Source: Streptomyces sp. Z26 (lineage in GTDB: Bacteria; Actinomycetota; Actinomycetes; Streptomycetales; Streptomycetaceae). Taken from it: 64,000 nucleotides of DNA. Positions 16,747-25,743 of this stretch are shown one piece after another (position 1 is the first letter of the stretch; the number at the start of each line of letters is the position of its first letter). A model generated the notes under the pieces. It ran no database searches. It was not told where the DNA came from and worked only from the letters and a program-made list of their open reading frames with translations. Location: assembly GCF_003665095.1 (NCBI RefSeq), contig NZ_RCHV01000002.1:62001-126000 (forward strand), given 5' to 3'. Both the position numbers and the translations under genes were made by a program.

Positions 16747-17841
16747 TCAGCCGTTGACGTAGGCCATGTACGTGTCCCAGTTCCAGTTCGGGCCCGGGTC
16801 GGTGTGGTCGTTGCCGGGCACCTCGCTGTGGCCGACGATGTGCGCGCGGTCCTTCGGGATGCCGTGGGTGTCGCACAGGTGCTTCGTCAGGGCCGCGGAC
16901 GAGCGGTACATCGCGTCCGTGAACCACGACGGGTCGTCGACGAAGCCCTCGTGCTCGATGCCGAGCGCCGAGGCGTTGGCGGAGCGGGCGTGCCAGGCGG
17001 TGTCGGCGTCGCGGACCATCTGGGTGATCTCGCCGTCGGCGGAGCGGACCACGTAGTGGGCGCTGACCTCGGCCTCCGGGTTCTGGAACCAGCTGATGGT
17101 GCCCGCGTAGCTGCCCTGCGTGACGTGCACGACCACCTGGCTGATGGCCGCCGAGCGGCCCGCGGCGTAGTTCCCGGCGTTGGCCGGGACCCAGGCCGCG
17201 GGCGGGTAGTCGGGGCTCTGCGTGCCGATCGCGGGCACGTCGGCGTAGTCGCCGCGGTCGGGTCGTACGTCGCGCGCGCGGGTGCGTACGTCGGCGCCGC
17301 CGCGTACGCCCTCGGCGAGGATCTCGTACGCGCTATCCGCGTAGAACTTCGCCAGCCGTTCGTTCTTCACCCCGCCGTAGCGGGCGACGGCCGGGTACCA
17401 CTTGGCGACGTCGTCCCGGGCGGAGGCGTCGAGGCCCAGCGCGTCGGCGTGCGCGCGGAGGACGGCGGCGCCGCCCCTTATGTTGGCGCGCGTGTCGCGC
17501 TTCAGGTCGGCCCGCGACTCACCGGTGATCTTCGCGGCCCGGCCCAGGGAGTCCCGCTCCGGGTTGCTGACCAGGTGCATCACGCCGTAGCCGTTGTCCT
17601 GGCTCGGCTTGCCGTCGTGGCCGTCGAGGTGCGTCTCGCCGTAGCCGACGGCCACGAGGAGGTCGCGCGGTACGTCGTACTCCGCCGCGGCGTCCGTGAA
17701 CGCCCCGGACATGGAGTCCGCCTCGGGCGCGCCGGTGGCGGTGGCGGGCTGCGCGGTGAGGGTGATCGCGGCGATCGCGGCGGTCCCGCACACGACGGCC
17801 GTTCCGCGGCGCCACGCGCTCCTTCTGGCTCCTGACTTCAT
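16747..17841 (-). CDS. Secreted N-acetylmuramoyl-L-alanine amidase (Amidase_2)
   Basis: 364 residues. A signal peptide (about 1-37: basic MKSGARRSAWRR, hydrophobic core, cleavage near TAQPATA) sends it outside the cell. Residues 45-180 resemble a lysozyme-like helical domain (LLVAVGYGETH, NGYGVMHL) of the type found before Amidase_2 in Streptomyces. The C-terminal half is the PGRP/Amidase_2 fold with zinc ligands in VVVHVTQG and HTDPGPNW, plus HSEVPGND. It should cut between MurNAc and L-Ala. ATG 17841 is favoured over 17859 because GAAGGGA lies just upstream. Confidence 0.9.
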   Translation of the reverse strand: MKSGARRSAWRRGTAVVCGTAAIAAITLTAQPATATGAPEADSMSGAFTDAAAEYDVPRDLLVAVGYGETHLDGHDGKPSQDNGYGVMHLVSNPERDSLGRAAKITGESRADLKRDTRANIRGGAAVLRAHADALGLDASARDDVAKWYPAVARYGGVKNERLAKFYADSAYEILAEGVRGGADVRTRARDVRPDRGDYADVPAIGTQSPDYPPAAWVPANAGNYAAGRSAAISQVVVHVTQGSYAGTISWFQNPEAEVSAHYVVRSADGEITQMVRDADTAWHARSANASALGIEHEGFVDDPSWFTDAMYRSSAALTKHLCDTHGIPKDRAHIVGHSEVPGNDHTDPGPNWNWDTYMAYVNG

Positions 17842-18410
17842 GGTGTTCCCTTCTGACATCCGGCGCCCGTGGGGGGTGCTCCGTGCTGCCGCTCCGTTCC
17901 CGACGGGACCGACACGCCGGACCCGGCCTGCCGTCAGGGACGTTCAGCGCGGCGGCGGACACGGGGGCCGGTGGGGAGCGGGGTGTCCGCTCTCCGGGGT
18001 GGGGGGGGCCGGCCGTCGTTCCGCCCGTTCGCATCGAGCCAGGCAAGGAAAGCAGCCAGATCATGTTCGCGACAAGATCTGGGAGCTGATGACAGGTCGA
18101 TTCCCCAGTGACACGCGCGGATTCGGAGGTGGCGGCGTGGGCGCGACCACGGACGGGCACGGGCGGGCGGCGGCACCGTACGGCCGGGGTGGTACGACAC
18201 GCCCGGGGTCGGTGGGAGCCGCGTGGCGGGAGAGCGCCCGCACGCGGCGCGCGGGGTGCCGTACGGCTCCCGGCCACACCCTGGCGGCGCGGACGCGGAC
18301 AGCCGGTCGGGAACCGGCGCGGACTGACGGGAAATGCCGCAGTGCCGATCCGGGTCGCGCAACTACCGTCGAAAGAAGGGCGGTTGACGCATATCCGGAG
18401 GAGGGCACAC
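17842..18410. other. 569-bp non-coding stretch with a long dyad
   Basis: No convincing gene is seen. It separates the divergent amidase and DUF2690 genes and should hold both promoters. The segment 18030-18110 is clearly lower in GC than its surroundings. It contains the dyad CCAGATC (18056-18062), 13 bases, GATCTGG (18076-18082). A minus-strand reading of this part resembles a tyrosine-recombinase N-terminus (HDLAAFLAWLD), but it is too short to call. Confidence 0.5.
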
Positions 18411-18968
18411 GTGGCGGGAGAAGGCCGTGCGTCGGGGGCGCTCAGGCGTCTGGGTACGGGGCTACGGCACCCGGGACCAGCGCTGCGGTCCGCCTGGCGG
18501 TGGGCGAGCACCCATGCGAGGAGCGCCACGGCGTTGGCCCTGACCGTGGCCGTCGTGGGCGGCGTCGCGCCGGTGCTCGTGTCGGACTGGCTCGCCCCCG
18601 ACCCGTCCTCGTGTCCCGGGTCGGGCTGCGGCGGGAAGGCTCCGCAGAGCGCGGGGTGCGACGCGGACGCCGTGTCGCTGGAGCCGCCGCGGGACAACCC
18701 CGTCCGGCTGATGGTGCGCTACAACGAGCGGTGCGACGCCGTGTGGGCGAAGGTCATCCGGGCGCGCGCGGGCGACAAGGTGACGATCCGGGTGGCCGGG
18801 GGCGACGCGGAATCGGAGGTCGTGAACTACGGCCGGGACCAGTACACCCGGATGACGTACGCGCCCGGGTCCTTCACCGCCACCGCCTGCGCCGTACCGA
18901 GCACCCAGTCACCCCGCACCTGGACGAAGTACTGCACCGAGGCCGAGCCGCGGTCCCCCTGGCGGTGA
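18411..18968 (+). CDS. DUF2690 membrane-anchored protein
   Basis: 185 residues from GTG with GGAGGAGG upstream. One transmembrane helix (about 43-62) is followed by an extracytoplasmic domain with CPGSGCGGKAPQSAGCDADA and RYNERCDAVWAKV, the pattern of DUF2690. Its Cys residues could form disulfides outside the cell. In many Streptomyces proteins this domain follows a helix-turn-helix; here it is attached only to a membrane helix. The function is not known. Confidence 0.8.
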   Translation: MAGEGRASGALRRLGTGLRHPGPALRSAWRWASTHARSATALALTVAVVGGVAPVLVSDWLAPDPSSCPGSGCGGKAPQSAGCDADAVSLEPPRDNPVRLMVRYNERCDAVWAKVIRARAGDKVTIRVAGGDAESEVVNYGRDQYTRMTYAPGSFTATACAVPSTQSPRTWTKYCTEAEPRSPWR

Positions 18969-19077
18969 ACGCGGGCGCGGACCGGTCGGCCGCCACGCGC
19001 GCACGGGCACCTTCCGTACGGCTCCGTGGCCCCGGAAGCACCGGGCCGGGAAGCCACGTGACCGGGGAGAACGCAAC

Positions 19078-19107
19078 TTCGACACCGTCCGCGCGGACGG
19101 CTACGTT
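19078..19107 (+). promoter_or_regulatory. Putative promoter with palindrome between -35 and -10
   Basis: TTCGAC (19078-19083), an 18-base spacer and TACGTT (19102-19107) fit a vegetative promoter about 100 bp before the DUF3291 gene. The spacer contains a perfect 16-bp palindrome, CCGTCCGCGCGGACGG (19085-19100), which would let a dimeric repressor block the promoter. Confidence 0.4.
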
Positions 19108-19207
19108 CACCCGGTCCCCGGCGGACGCGCACGGCCGAGCCCTCGGCCGCTCCGCGCGCACGCCACCGCACCGGGCCCGTGTGAGGCGCCCCGTCAGGGA
19201 GAGAAAC

Positions 19208-19791
19208 GTGCCGCATCTCGCGCTCTACACCTTCGGCGTCCTCCACTCGCCGCTCGCCGCCGCCACGCCCCTCATGGACGCGTTCTACGACACCGGCGAG
19301 GCCGTCCACCGGGAGATCGCCCGGCGCCCCGGACACCTCGCGCACGCCGAGGCGGCGGACGCCGCCCGGGGCGACCTCTTCGACGCGGACTGGGGCGCGT
19401 GGGGAGAGTTCGCCGTACCGACCTGGTACGACAAGGGCCGTACGCCCGACACCACCGCCCTGGCCGCGAGCCTCTCCCTCTGGACGGCCTGCGCCCCGCG
19501 TTCGACGCCGTCCACTCCGGTGCGCACCGTACGGCGCTGCGGCGGCGCGGCGACTGGTTCGAGCGGACGGGGCGCGCCAACCACGTGCTGTGGTGGGTTC
19601 CCGAGGGCACGGTGCCCACCTGGCGGGACGGGGTCGCGCGGCTGGAACACCTGCACGGCCACGGGGCGGCGCCGTACGGCTTCACCTTCCGGGACGCGTA
19701 CGCCCAGGACGGGGCCCCGGCGCGGGTGCGGGCCGACCGCGCGGCCGACGGCCGGGACCGCGGGGCTCGCGGGCTGGAGGGCCAGGGCTAG
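19208..19791 (+). pseudogene. DUF3291 family protein, frameshifted
   Basis: GTG 19208 (ribosome binding site AGGGAGAG) opens with PHLALYTFGVLHSPLAAATP and runs in frame to LAASLSLWT near 19490. The expected continuation GLRPAFDAVHSGAHRTALRR, then DWFERTG, HVLWWVP and APYGFTF, is in another frame up to the stop at 19791. Adding one base (most likely one G in the GG run at 19489-19490) joins the halves into about 194 residues, normal for DUF3291. Either the gene is broken or one base is missing in the sequence. The stop overlaps the end of the convergent gene by 4 bp. Confidence 0.75.
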
Positions 19792-20387
19792 GGCTGGCGG
19801 GCGGTCCAGGCCGGGTCGCGGCCGCTGAGGCCGACCGCCTGGTCCAGCCGCGACGCGTCGGACGGCACCGGTACGGGCGTCCCGAACAGTCCCCCACCCT
19901 CCCCGGCCTCCTCGGCGGCCCGGCGCAGGAAGGCGACCACGGCCTCGGTGACGGCGGGGTCCCCGGCGTAGGGGCGGTTCAGGGCGCGGCTCAGGTCCCA
20001 GCCGTGGATGAGGAGTTCGTCGGCGGTGACGAGCGCCGCGACCCGGGCGGGCATGGTGACGCCGCCCGCCTCGGCCGTACCGACCCAGGCCGCGGGCCGC
20101 TGCCAGGCGGCGGCGAGCGCGTCGAGGCGCTCCGGCAGCAGGCGCCGCCACTCCGGGTCCAGCCGCTCGGCGGAGCTGGTGGGGGCGGCGGTCGCGCCCG
20201 CGTCGTAGGACTTCTCGGCGGCCATCCGGAACGCGGCCGCGAGGCCCATCATGTGGTCGAGCAGGTCACCGACCGTGTACTCCTCGCAGGGGGTGGGCAG
20301 CGTCAGCTGCTCGTCGCCGAGGTCGTCGAGCAGACGCTTCAACTCCTCGGTCTGGGCGGTCAGGTCGAACGCGGGCTTCTCCAGCAT
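19788..20387 (-). CDS. TIGR03086 family metal-binding protein (DinB-like fold)
   Basis: 199 residues from ATG with GAGGAAG upstream. The early TPCEEYTVGDLLDHMMGLAAA and the later TADELLIHGWDLSRAL are the two hallmark helices of TIGR03086 proteins, carrying the His residues that bind metal in the DinB/MDMPI fold. Relatives include mycothiol-dependent enzymes; which thiol or substrate this one uses is unknown. Confidence 0.88.
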   Translation of the reverse strand: MLEKPAFDLTAQTEELKRLLDDLGDEQLTLPTPCEEYTVGDLLDHMMGLAAAFRMAAEKSYDAGATAAPTSSAERLDPEWRRLLPERLDALAAAWQRPAAWVGTAEAGGVTMPARVAALVTADELLIHGWDLSRALNRPYAGDPAVTEAVVAFLRRAAEEAGEGGGLFGTPVPVPSDASRLDQAVGLSGRDPAWTARQP

Positions 20388-20582
20388 GCTGCTTCCTCGG
20401 TGTGTCGGGCGGCGTACGGCGTGCCGCGGGCGCGCGCGGGCTCCGCCGCGGTTGTCGGGGGTACGGACTCCCGGCGGGCCCGGAACTCATCGGTCCGCCG
20501 GCACTCCCCCGTACGGCGTGCCGACGGCGCGACGGGGCGTACGGGTCCCGGCGCGCCGTACCGTCGGCGGTGGGCGTCGCCG

Positions 20583-21497
20583 TTACCGGGCGTCGAGCCC
20601 GTCGATCATGCGCAGCAGCAGCGCGCGGGTGACCGGCGCGGGCTCGGCCCGGGTGACGAGCTGGTCGATGACGTGGCGGTAGGACTCGACCTGTTCGGGG
20701 TCGTCGGGGTAGGCGGCACCGATGAGCTGTTCCAGGTAGACCACGTCGGGGAGTTCGCGCTGCGGCAGCCGCAGCAGGGTCACGGGGCCGCCCGCCGCCG
20801 GGTGCGCTCCGGCCCGGAACGGCAGCAACTGCACGGTGACGTGCGGCAGTTCGCACACCTCCACGAGGTGCCGCAGCTGCGCGCGCATCACGTCGGGGCC
20901 GCCGACCGGGCGCCGTAGCGCGGCCTCGTCGATCACGCACCACAGGTGCGGGGGGCGGGGCCCGTGGAGGATGCGCTGGCGCCGCATGCGCAGTTCGACA
21001 CGCCGTTCCCGCTGGTCCTCCGAGGCGTCGGCGTGGCCGAGGTCGATGACGGCACGCGCGTAGTCCTCCGTCTGGAGGAGGCCGGGCACGAACTGCACCT
21101 CGTAGCCGCGGATCACGTCGGCGGTCTGTTCCAGGCCGAGGTACGTGTGCAGCCAGCCGGGTACGACGTCCTCGAACTCCTGCCACCAGCCACAGGTGTT
21201 GGCCTGCTCGGTGAGCGCGAGCAGCATGGCGCGCTCGGACTCGTCGGAGACGCTGTAGATGGTCAGGAGGTCCGCGACGTCGCGCGGTCGGCAGGAGACG
21301 CGGCCCAGTTCGAGCGCGGTGATCAGCGCGGGCTCGGCCCTGATGGCCTCCGCCGCCTCCTCCCGGGAGACGTACTCCGCCTCCCGCAGCGTCCGCAGCC
21401 GCGCGCCCAGGACCATGCGCGGCACGGCCGGACCGCCCCGCTGGTCCGCGACGACACGGCCGGTAGGCCCGTTCACGGTGGCCCGAGTGCTACGCAT
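20583..21497 (-). CDS. XRE-family regulator with Scr1-type (DUF5753) C-terminus
   Basis: 304 residues. The N-terminal helix-turn-helix is LGARLRTLREAEYVSREEAA with a second helix around EPALITALELGR. The C-terminal 190 residues follow the DUF5753 pattern: WWQEF, YLGLEQTA, VQFVPGLLQTEDYAR, LWCVIDEAALRRPVGG, LPHVTVQLLPF, VVYLEQL. In most Streptomyces a small DUF397 partner lies next door; none is seen within 200 bp either side here. A promoter is visible at 21671-21699. Confidence 0.9.
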   Translation of the reverse strand: MRSTRATVNGPTGRVVADQRGGPAVPRMVLGARLRTLREAEYVSREEAAEAIRAEPALITALELGRVSCRPRDVADLLTIYSVSDESERAMLLALTEQANTCGWWQEFEDVVPGWLHTYLGLEQTADVIRGYEVQFVPGLLQTEDYARAVIDLGHADASEDQRERRVELRMRRQRILHGPRPPHLWCVIDEAALRRPVGGPDVMRAQLRHLVEVCELPHVTVQLLPFRAGAHPAAGGPVTLLRLPQRELPDVVYLEQLIGAAYPDDPEQVESYRHVIDQLVTRAEPAPVTRALLLRMIDGLDAR

Positions 21498-21808
21498 CGT
21501 CTCGCTTTCCGTCCTGGCTGCGCCCTGCTCCGACCACGTTACGCCCGCGCCCGTACGGGCGGGCGCCGCGGGGGAACGGGCCCGGAACGGGCAGCACCGC
21601 TCCGCCCCGCAGCATCGCGGACCCCACGTCGCGCGGCACGTGCCGTACGGGCGATCCCGGCGTCGTTCCCAATGTAGGAGACAGCTGACCGCATGTCAGC
21701 AGCAGTGCGCAACCCGGCTGGTCGGTACGGCGGTTGACGCCCGTCGCCCGGAACGCGGTGCCCGTGTGGGCCCGTTCGCGCACCTCGCGGGCCGGGGCGG
21801 GCGGCGGG
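21498..21808. other. 311-bp intergenic region with the promoter of the XRE gene
   Basis: No gene is seen. The right part holds the minus-strand promoter described at 21671-21699, overlapped by the dyad GCTGAC-N5-GTCAGC (21684-21700). The rest is a long untranslated leader of about 165 bases with several CCGTACGG-type elements. Confidence 0.5.
21671..21699 (-). promoter_or_regulatory. Sigma-70-like promoter of the XRE regulator
   Basis: Reading the minus strand, CTGACA (complement of 21694-21699), 17 bases, then TACATT (complement of 21671-21676). This is close to the TTGACA/TATAAT consensus. The dyad GCTGAC-N5-GTCAGC (21684-21700) covers the -35 box, so the gene may be autoregulated. Confidence 0.6.
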
Positions 21809-22639
21809 TCAGGTCGCCCGGCGCGGGGTGACGAGCAGGTGGCGCCTGCGGCGGCTGTCGAGATAGCGCTCGGCGTCCCAGCCGCGGGCGGCCAACAGCC
21901 GGGCGCAGGCGTCGAGTCGCTCGGCGGGGCCGTCGCCGTACGCGTCGCCGCCCACCGGCTCCGTACCCGCGGCGTGCCGCCACTCGACCCGTACGGCGTC
22001 CGGCCCGGCGTCCTCGTCGTCGGCCGCGGCGACCCGGTAGCCCGTACGCACCCGGCGCCCGGCCCCGTCCACGGCGGACGGCGGGACACCCGCCGACTCC
22101 AGGGCGAGCGCGACGGCGTGCAGGGGGCGCGCCCGTTCCCAGCCGGCGGGGACGGCGCGCGGGTCCCGGACCGGCTCGGCGTCCGGCGCCGCCCCGGAAG
22201 GAGGGGCGGCGGTGACACGTCGGATCTCCAGCAGGGCGTCCCAGGCCCGGCGCGCGGCCCCGAGGTGCGCCTCCGGGTCGGCGGGCGGATGCCCGTCGCC
22301 GTCCGCGGGGGTGAACGCGCCGCCCCCGGCGCCGGGTTCGACACGCGCCGGGCCCGCCGCCTCGGCCAGCAGGCGGTGCCGCAGGTCACGCCCGGCGGCC
22401 GTCAGGTAGTGCGCGCCGAAGCGCCCGTACGGGAGCGCCAGCCCGTACGCGGCCAGCTTGCGCAGGGTGGGCGCCCCGCCGCCGACGCGGCCGGTGTCGG
22501 GGTCCGCCTCGGACACGGCGCGCCGCTGGGCGCGCGTCAGCTCCGGCGCGGGCGGCGCGGTACGGGCCTCGCCCGGCTCCGCGCCGTGCGCCGCGCGCCG
22601 CTCCGGGTCGGTGGGTCCCGACGATGCCCCGGCCGTCAT
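21809..22639 (-). CDS. Hypothetical protein with winged-helix-like N-terminus
   Basis: 276 residues from ATG 22639. After a disordered Pro/Ala-rich start, LTRAQRRAVSEADPDTGRV, APTLRKLAAYGLA and AHYLTAAGRDLRHRL have the layout of a winged helix. The C-terminal half holds ARPLHAVALALESAG and a conserved-looking LLAARGWDAERY. I recognise no named family. It may be a regulator, but no ligand or target is visible. Confidence 0.6.
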   Translation of the reverse strand: MTAGASSGPTDPERRAAHGAEPGEARTAPPAPELTRAQRRAVSEADPDTGRVGGGAPTLRKLAAYGLALPYGRFGAHYLTAAGRDLRHRLLAEAAGPARVEPGAGGGAFTPADGDGHPPADPEAHLGAARRAWDALLEIRRVTAAPPSGAAPDAEPVRDPRAVPAGWERARPLHAVALALESAGVPPSAVDGAGRRVRTGYRVAAADDEDAGPDAVRVEWRHAAGTEPVGGDAYGDGPAERLDACARLLAARGWDAERYLDSRRRRHLLVTPRRAT

Positions 22640-22848
22640 GCGCTCACCCCCGGGGGCGCCGTACCCGCGTACGCGCCCCGCACCCACCGTAGCCGCGACC
22701 GGCACGCGCGGCACGGCCGCGCGGACCTCTCCCCGCGTGGCGCCGAGGGACGGCAGGTCCCACCGTGGGCGCGGGTGATCCGGGCGCGCCCGCCGACCAG
22801 GCTCCCGGAGGGACCTGACCGGCGGGCGGGTGCCGTCGCGCCGGGGTG

Positions 22849-24075
<1,227 letters not shown>

Positions 24076-24111
24076 GGGGAGCCTCCGCGGTGGTTCGGTG
24101 CCAGGATGGTG

Positions 24112-24150
24112 GTTACTATCGGTAACACGCAGTCTGTTACCAGCGGGTAG
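24112..24150. promoter_or_regulatory. Two tandem TetR-type operators over the acyl-CoA dehydrogenase promoter
   Basis: Site 1 is GTTAC-TATCG-GTAAC (24112-24126), a perfect 5-bp dyad. Site 2 is GTTAC-CAGCG-GGTAG (24136-24150), a near copy, 24 bp further on. On the minus strand TTGACA (complement of 24154-24159) with CAGACT 18 bases later gives a plausible promoter, and both sites cover it or lie just downstream. Confidence 0.65.
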
Positions 24151-24297
24151 CACCTGTCAACTCCCCTCGTCCGCCCGCTGTCCGGAAGCGGCCCGCCGCA
24201 GGTCCGCGTACGTGCCGTCGCCGCCCCCGGCCATAACCGACGGCGACCGCCGGGTGTTACGTTGCGCGGCAGGAGATCACACGCGAGAGGACTCACC

Positions 24298-24942
24298 GTG
24301 GCGACGACACAGCGGGACGACCAGCGCGGCGCCACGGAGCGGCGGCGCGGGGAACTGCTGGAGGCCGCCGACAGAGTCGTCCTGCGCGACGGGCCCGCCG
24401 CCTCCATGAACGCGATCGCCGCCGAGGCGGGCATCACCAAGCCCATCCTGTACCGGCACTTCGGGGACAAGGGCGGCCTCTACCGCGCCCTGGCCGTACG
24501 GCACACCGACGCGCTCCTGGAGGCCCTGCGCGCCGCCCTCGACGCGCCCGCCGACCGCCGCGCGCGCGTGGAGCGGACGCTCGACACGTACCTCGCCGCG
24601 ATCGAGTCCCGGCTGGAGGTGTACCGCTTCCTGATGCACCCCGCCGACAGCGGTTCCACCGGCGAGCAGGGCTTCGACGTCGGGCAGCACTCCGCCCCGC
24701 TCCTGCGGCGGCTCGGCGAGGAGTTGGCCACGGTCATAGCCGAACGCGTCGACCTCGGGCCCGGCGGCGCGGAGCAGGCGCGCGTTTGGGGGCACGGGAT
24801 CGTCGGCATGATGTACGCCGCCGGGGACTGGTGGCTGCGGGAACGACCCTGCTCCCGCGAGGAGTTGGTACGTCACCTCGCGGACCTGCTGTGGGGGCGG
24901 CTGGCGACGGCGGCCGACCGCGAGGGCGGGCCGGGCTTCTGA
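24298..24942 (+). CDS. TetR-family regulator, likely controlling the acyl-CoA dehydrogenase
   Basis: 214 residues from GTG. The TetR helix-turn-helix reads LLEAADRVVLRDGPAASMNA then EAGITKPILYRHFGDKGGLY. The C-terminal domain, with YLAAIESRLEVYRFLMHP and GIVGMMYAAGDWWL, resembles regulators of fatty-acid degradation in actinobacteria. The divergent layout with the acyl-CoA dehydrogenase and the paired GTTAC/GTAAC sites support that target. The effector is probably an acyl-CoA (inference). Confidence 0.9.
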   Translation: MATTQRDDQRGATERRRGELLEAADRVVLRDGPAASMNAIAAEAGITKPILYRHFGDKGGLYRALAVRHTDALLEALRAALDAPADRRARVERTLDTYLAAIESRLEVYRFLMHPADSGSTGEQGFDVGQHSAPLLRRLGEELATVIAERVDLGPGGAEQARVWGHGIVGMMYAAGDWWLRERPCSREELVRHLADLLWGRLATAADREGGPGF

Positions 24943-25057
24943 ACGGCCGCGCCGCGTACGGGAGTTGCCGGGCAGGCCGGTTGGCACATGCCGAAGGCCG
25001 CGTGCCGACGGCGTTTTCGGGCCAGGTTTTCCGGCCACCCCGCCCGTAGGCCCCGCC

Positions 25058-25636
25058 TCAGCCCGGCCCCGTACCCGACGCCGTACCCGTACCCGACCCC
25101 GTCGCCCACGGCGCGCGCCGCGCCGCCCGGAGCGTACGGCGGCGGCGCAGCCCGCCGAGGCGGTCCGGGTAGACCGTCCCCTCCAGGTGGTCGCACTCGT
25201 GCTGGAGGCAGCGCGCGAAGAAGCCCGTGCCGCGCACCCGCAGCGGTTTCCCGCTCAGGTCCTCGCCGGTCACCAGCGCCTCGTCGTGGCGTACGGTCGG
25301 CGCCTCCAGACCGGGCAGCGACAGGCACCCCTCCGGGCCGCGTACGGTGACACCGCCCGTCTCCGCGAGGCGCGCGTTGACCACGTGGCCGCGGTGGCGG
25401 CGGTCCTCATCGTCGGGGCAGTCGTAGACGAACACCCGTAGCGGCACGCCGACCTGGTTCGCCGCGAGGCCGACCCCGCCCACCGCGTACATCGTCGCGA
25501 ACAGGTCCTCGACCAGCCGCTCCAGCGGCCCGTCGGCGGGCGTGACGTCGCGGCAGGGCGCGTGCAGGACGGGGTCGCCGAGCAGCCGCAGCTCCCGGTG
25601 GACGCCCGAACTGCCGGGGATCGTACGGCGTGGCAT
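25058..25636 (-). CDS. def: Peptide deformylase
   Basis: 192 residues. All three motifs are intact: GVGLAANQVG, EGCLSLPG and QHECDHLEG, giving the Cys and two His metal ligands and the catalytic Glu. It removes the formyl group from the N-terminal Met of new proteins. The last 15 residues are a Gly/Thr/Ser tail coded by short tandem GTACCCG repeats (about 25068-25105) and are unlikely to matter for catalysis. Streptomyces usually carry several paralogues. Confidence 0.93.
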   Translation of the reverse strand: MPRRTIPGSSGVHRELRLLGDPVLHAPCRDVTPADGPLERLVEDLFATMYAVGGVGLAANQVGVPLRVFVYDCPDDEDRRHRGHVVNARLAETGGVTVRGPEGCLSLPGLEAPTVRHDEALVTGEDLSGKPLRVRGTGFFARCLQHECDHLEGTVYPDRLGGLRRRRTLRAARRAPWATGSGTGTASGTGPG

Positions 25637-25743
25637 GCGGCAAGCGTACGAGTGCCGGGGCCCGGCCGGTGACGCGGTGTGCCGGACCGGCCGCGGACCT
25701 CGATAGGCTGGGCCGAGACCGAGGGCAAGGAGGCATCAGGACG

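Noticed and set aside
18088-18105. tRNA-like T-loop (GGTCGATTCCCC)
   Set aside because: No matching acceptor or anticodon stem was found around it.
17842-18110. c-di-AMP (ydaO-type) riboswitch before the amidase gene
   Set aside because: Such riboswitches often precede cell-wall hydrolases in Streptomyces, but the conserved closing segment and GAA-rich cores could not be found on the minus strand.
20388-20582. A DUF397 partner gene for the XRE regulator
   Set aside because: No frame in the gap gives a DUF397-like protein or a ribosome binding site.
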